Shown one piece after another: positions 23,159 to 25,079 of a DNA stretch of 25,079 nucleotides; within the stretch, counting starts at the first letter, position 1; every line of letters starts with the position of its first letter. The stretch covers positions 1-25,079 of the forward strand of contig JAUXAJ010000037.1 of NCBI GenBank assembly GCA_030620005.1, written 5' to 3'. The translations under genes and the position numbers were made by a program. Source of the stretch: Promethearchaeota archaeon (lineage in GTDB: Archaea; Asgardarchaeota; Lokiarchaeia; Sigynarchaeales; SOKP01). The notes beneath the pieces were generated by a model, which was given only the letters and a program-made list of their open reading frames with translations, ran no database searches and was not told the origin of the DNA.

Positions 23159-24544
23159 CTATTTCATGAATTCAGGTATCCACTTTGCTTGAGCTTCAGC
23201 CATTTCATCCACCATCTCGCGAATTTCAGTTGGAGAACACACGCTTGCGGTATTAGGATCGAGCAAAACAGCGTGATAAATCTTTTCTTTGTTTAATTCA
23301 AGAACCCCTTCGACTGCGGCCTTCTGCACCATCACGTTAGACATGCAAAGTGCTTGACAGATTGTGGGTAAACTGATGCCCCCTTCAGGGTGTATTCCGT
23401 GGCCGTCCGCAAATACAGGTACTTCCACGCAGCATCCCTTTGGGAGATTGGTAATTAAACCTGCATCCTTATTTATCACGTTTCCGTTAAATCTAAATGC
23501 ATTGTTTGTTTCCATTGCGTTAATTATGTGTGAAGCGTATTCACCTGAAGGATTCTTTTTAAATCGGAGTTTCGAACGCGAAAGTTTTTTTTCAAATTTC
23601 CGTTCCATTTTTTTAAGTGTTAAGAGATTGTAATTGTAATAGGTCGCGTGTTTAAGAGTAGAAAAAAAGAAATTGCCCTTGTATTTTTCTAAGAGGTCAG
23701 CTCTTTTTCGGTAGTACGGAACATATTCGCTCAGGTGTCCGGAGGTTTCCGTCATAAAATAACCGCCAGCGGCGTTCATCATGTCGTAACGCACTTTTTC
23801 TGAAGCTTCCAAATTAGGTTTTTCCTGGAAAGCTTTCTTAATTAATGGGTACGCGTCTCGCCAAGTAGAATGTGGGTCTTTAGGATCTTTGTACCAGGCC
23901 TCGAGAAACCAAGCCATGTGATTGATGCCCGCACACAAAAAACTAAAGTTTTTAGGCTTAATTCCAATGGCACTACACAAACCAAGAGCAGTGCCTTGAA
24001 CGCCGTGGCAAAGACCAACCGTGGAATCCGGAACGATGGTATTGCAATACCAAGTGTTCATGGCCATTGGATTTGTATAGTTTAGAAACAAGGGTTTTAT
24101 GCCGTCTTTTCCAGCGTTGTGGCCATAATCCCGGATTTGCTCAACAATCGACTTGAAAACTGGAACAGTTCGAAGGAATCGAAACATCCCCCCAGGATCT
24201 AAAGTATCTCCCATGCATTGGGATACTCCGTATTTAAGAGGAATATCCAAGTCTGTTTTAAATGCGTCTACACCTCCTGCTTGTATCGCACTGATAACAT
24301 ACTTAGCTCCCTCGATAGCTTTTTTCTGATCAGTTGTTTTTTGTATAGTAACGCCTTCTAGTTTCTGTGAATTATCCTCCTTATATTTTTGCATGAAGTT
24401 ATACATCAAATCTAATCGATGAGAATCAATATCTTCAAGACAGATTATAGTATCCATTTGAAGATCCGGGAATGTTAAGATATCTGTGAGAACATTTTCC
24501 CCAAAAACTAAAGATCCTGCTCCTATAAATGTAATTTTTAGCAC
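23159..24544 (-). CDS. GH4-family glycosidase (alpha-galactosidase/MelA-like)
   Basis: A 461-residue member of glycoside hydrolase family 4, which uses NAD+ and a divalent metal in a redox-elimination mechanism. The NAD site is ITFIGAGSLVFG at the N-terminus. Metal and substrate residues are NYTNPM (155-160), C179-H180 (GLCHGVQG) and N208-H209 (GINHMAWFLEAW). The MelA-type LCHGVQGTA and INHMAWFLE favour alpha-galactosidase or alpha-glucuronidase over 6-phospho-glucosidases, but the exact sugar is unsure. The start is GTG 24544; a TATA-like GATATAAAA at 24581-24590 sits in the gap to the thiolase. It could work on the sugar imported by the GPH symporter at 15780, though they are separate units. 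Confidence 0.88.
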   Translation of the reverse strand: MLKITFIGAGSLVFGENVLTDILTFPDLQMDTIICLEDIDSHRLDLMYNFMQKYKEDNSQKLEGVTIQKTTDQKKAIEGAKYVISAIQAGGVDAFKTDLDIPLKYGVSQCMGDTLDPGGMFRFLRTVPVFKSIVEQIRDYGHNAGKDGIKPLFLNYTNPMAMNTWYCNTIVPDSTVGLCHGVQGTALGLCSAIGIKPKNFSFLCAGINHMAWFLEAWYKDPKDPHSTWRDAYPLIKKAFQEKPNLEASEKVRYDMMNAAGGYFMTETSGHLSEYVPYYRKRADLLEKYKGNFFFSTLKHATYYNYNLLTLKKMERKFEKKLSRSKLRFKKNPSGEYASHIINAMETNNAFRFNGNVINKDAGLITNLPKGCCVEVPVFADGHGIHPEGGISLPTICQALCMSNVMVQKAAVEGVLELNKEKIYHAVLLDPNTASVCSPTEIREMVDEMAEAQAKWIPEFMK

Positions 24545-24602
24545 GATGATTATATAAAAACTAATTCAAAGTTTTTAATTTTTTTTATATCTCGCAAATG
24601 TT

Positions 24603-25079
24603 TTAGATTCTTTCTAAAACGTGAACGCACATTGCTGCTTCTCCTGAACCAATGGTTCCACCACTATTTTCAGCTAAAGCAATAACGGGGTTTTTCACTT
24701 GTCTTTTTCCCGCTTCTTCGCGTAATTGAGTTGTTAATTCATATATTTGCGCTAGACCCGTTGCACCAATAGGATGTCCTCGCGCTAATAATCCTCCGCT
24801 TGGATTCACGGGGATCTTCCCGTCAAGTTGAGTGGCTCCACTCTCTACAAATGGACCCCCTTGACCATCTTTACAAAAACCCATTTGTTCGATTTGATGA
24901 AGCTCCCCAAAAGCAGTTGCGTCATGCACTTCAGCTACATTCATATCTTCAGGACCAAGCTTTGCCATTTCATAAGTAGCAGTAGAGGCTCGTTTAGCTA
25001 TGTTATCTCTTTTCCACGATCCAGATCTTAAAACTGAAGCCCTTATTATGACAGCTCTGTCTTTTAAGCTTGGATTTTG
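24603..25079 (-). CDS. Thiolase (SCP2/acetoacetyl-CoA type), C-terminal part
   Basis: The frame stays open to the window edge, so the N-terminus with the nucleophilic cysteine is missing. The visible 158 residues hold the C-terminal thiolase half: VHDATAFGELHQ (HDxF in place of the NEAF motif, as in SCP2-type enzymes), NPSGGLLARGHPIGATG with the catalytic histidine, and ENSGGTIGSGEAAMCVHVL, where the CxG cysteine of bacterial thiolases is replaced by Ser-Gly-Gly. This is the pattern of archaeal thiolases that make or split acetoacetyl-CoA in isoprenoid or fatty-acid metabolism. In archaea these often sit with a DUF35 OB-fold gene or HMG-CoA synthase; neither is inside the window. The gene ends 58 bp before the GH4 gene on the same strand, with a separate TATA-like site between. 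Confidence 0.9.
   Translation of the reverse strand, partial: QNPSLKDRAVIIRASVLRSGSWKRDNIAKRASTATYEMAKLGPEDMNVAEVHDATAFGELHQIEQMGFCKDGQGGPFVESGATQLDGKIPVNPSGGLLARGHPIGATGLAQIYELTTQLREEAGKRQVKNPVIALAENSGGTIGSGEAAMCVHVLERI

Noticed and set aside
15780..24544. A MelB-MelA operon (GPH symporter with GH4 enzyme)
   Set aside because: The two genes are 6 kb apart on opposite strands with unrelated genes between; only a loose functional link is possible.
1..25079. CRISPR array or cas genes
   Set aside because: No regularly spaced repeats were seen; the only repeats are the two-copy ones listed.

Overview
The window looks like AT-rich archaeal DNA, most likely from an Asgard (Lokiarchaeia-like) anaerobe. 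The support is indirect. There is an archaeal Sm-like (LSm) protein gene and a tRNA-Arg(CCU) gene without an encoded CCA. TATA boxes sit about 25-30 nt before many start codons (leaderless-style promoters), and few Shine-Dalgarno sites are visible. The gene set includes URO-D-family methyltransferase-like proteins, indolepyruvate:ferredoxin oxidoreductase, an SCP2-type thiolase and a TPR protein with an eight-cysteine cross-brace-like zinc finger. No 16S or ribosomal-protein gene is present, so the placement is an inference.

Layout. 1-7.1 kb is metabolic: the end of a dihydrolipoamide dehydrogenase; a convergent URO-D-family gene; a truncated duplicate of the 5' end of iorA; an IorA-like gene that stops where the TPP domain should begin, with iorB directly behind it; a tandem MoaD/ThiS beta-grasp protein; and a large calcineurin-like phosphoesterase. 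7.15-10.4 kb holds a decayed coding stretch, LSm, a divergent 49-residue zinc protein, a small acidic protein, further decayed coding sequence, tRNA-Arg and a membrane-anchored sialidase-fold protein. 10.2-13.6 kb is accessory in character: a decayed fragment, a VapBC-type toxin-antitoxin pair with palindromes at its promoter, a TPR/zinc-finger gene, and a PD-(D/E)XK (DUF559/Vsr-like) nuclease gene. The 3' end of the nuclease gene is duplicated as a 67-bp direct repeat on the far side of the TPR gene.

13.6-20.3 kb carries a GT2 glycosyltransferase, an M28 peptidase with membrane segments inside its catalytic domain, a GPH-family sugar symporter, an M14-like carboxypeptidase, a SAM methyltransferase and a HepT/MntA toxin-antitoxin pair. 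A near-identical 37-bp promoter-like element precedes the M28 and methyltransferase genes. 20.4-25 kb carries a CocE/S15 hydrolase, a QueG-like double-cluster Fe-S protein, a GH4 alpha-galactosidase-type enzyme and the end of a thiolase.

Taken together, several genes fit a peptide- and sugar-fermenting anaerobe: M28, M14 and S15-fold hydrolases, oxidation of aromatic 2-oxoacids by Ior, a GPH symporter and a GH4 enzyme. Most genes stand alone with their own promoter. The only convincing operons are iorA-iorB, vapB-vapC and mntA-hepT. I found no complete new multigene system. The least ordinary features are the direct-repeat-bounded TPR/zinc gene, the TPP-less IorA with its relic copy, the tandem beta-grasp protein with a Gly-Gly-Asp tail, and the repeated promoter element.
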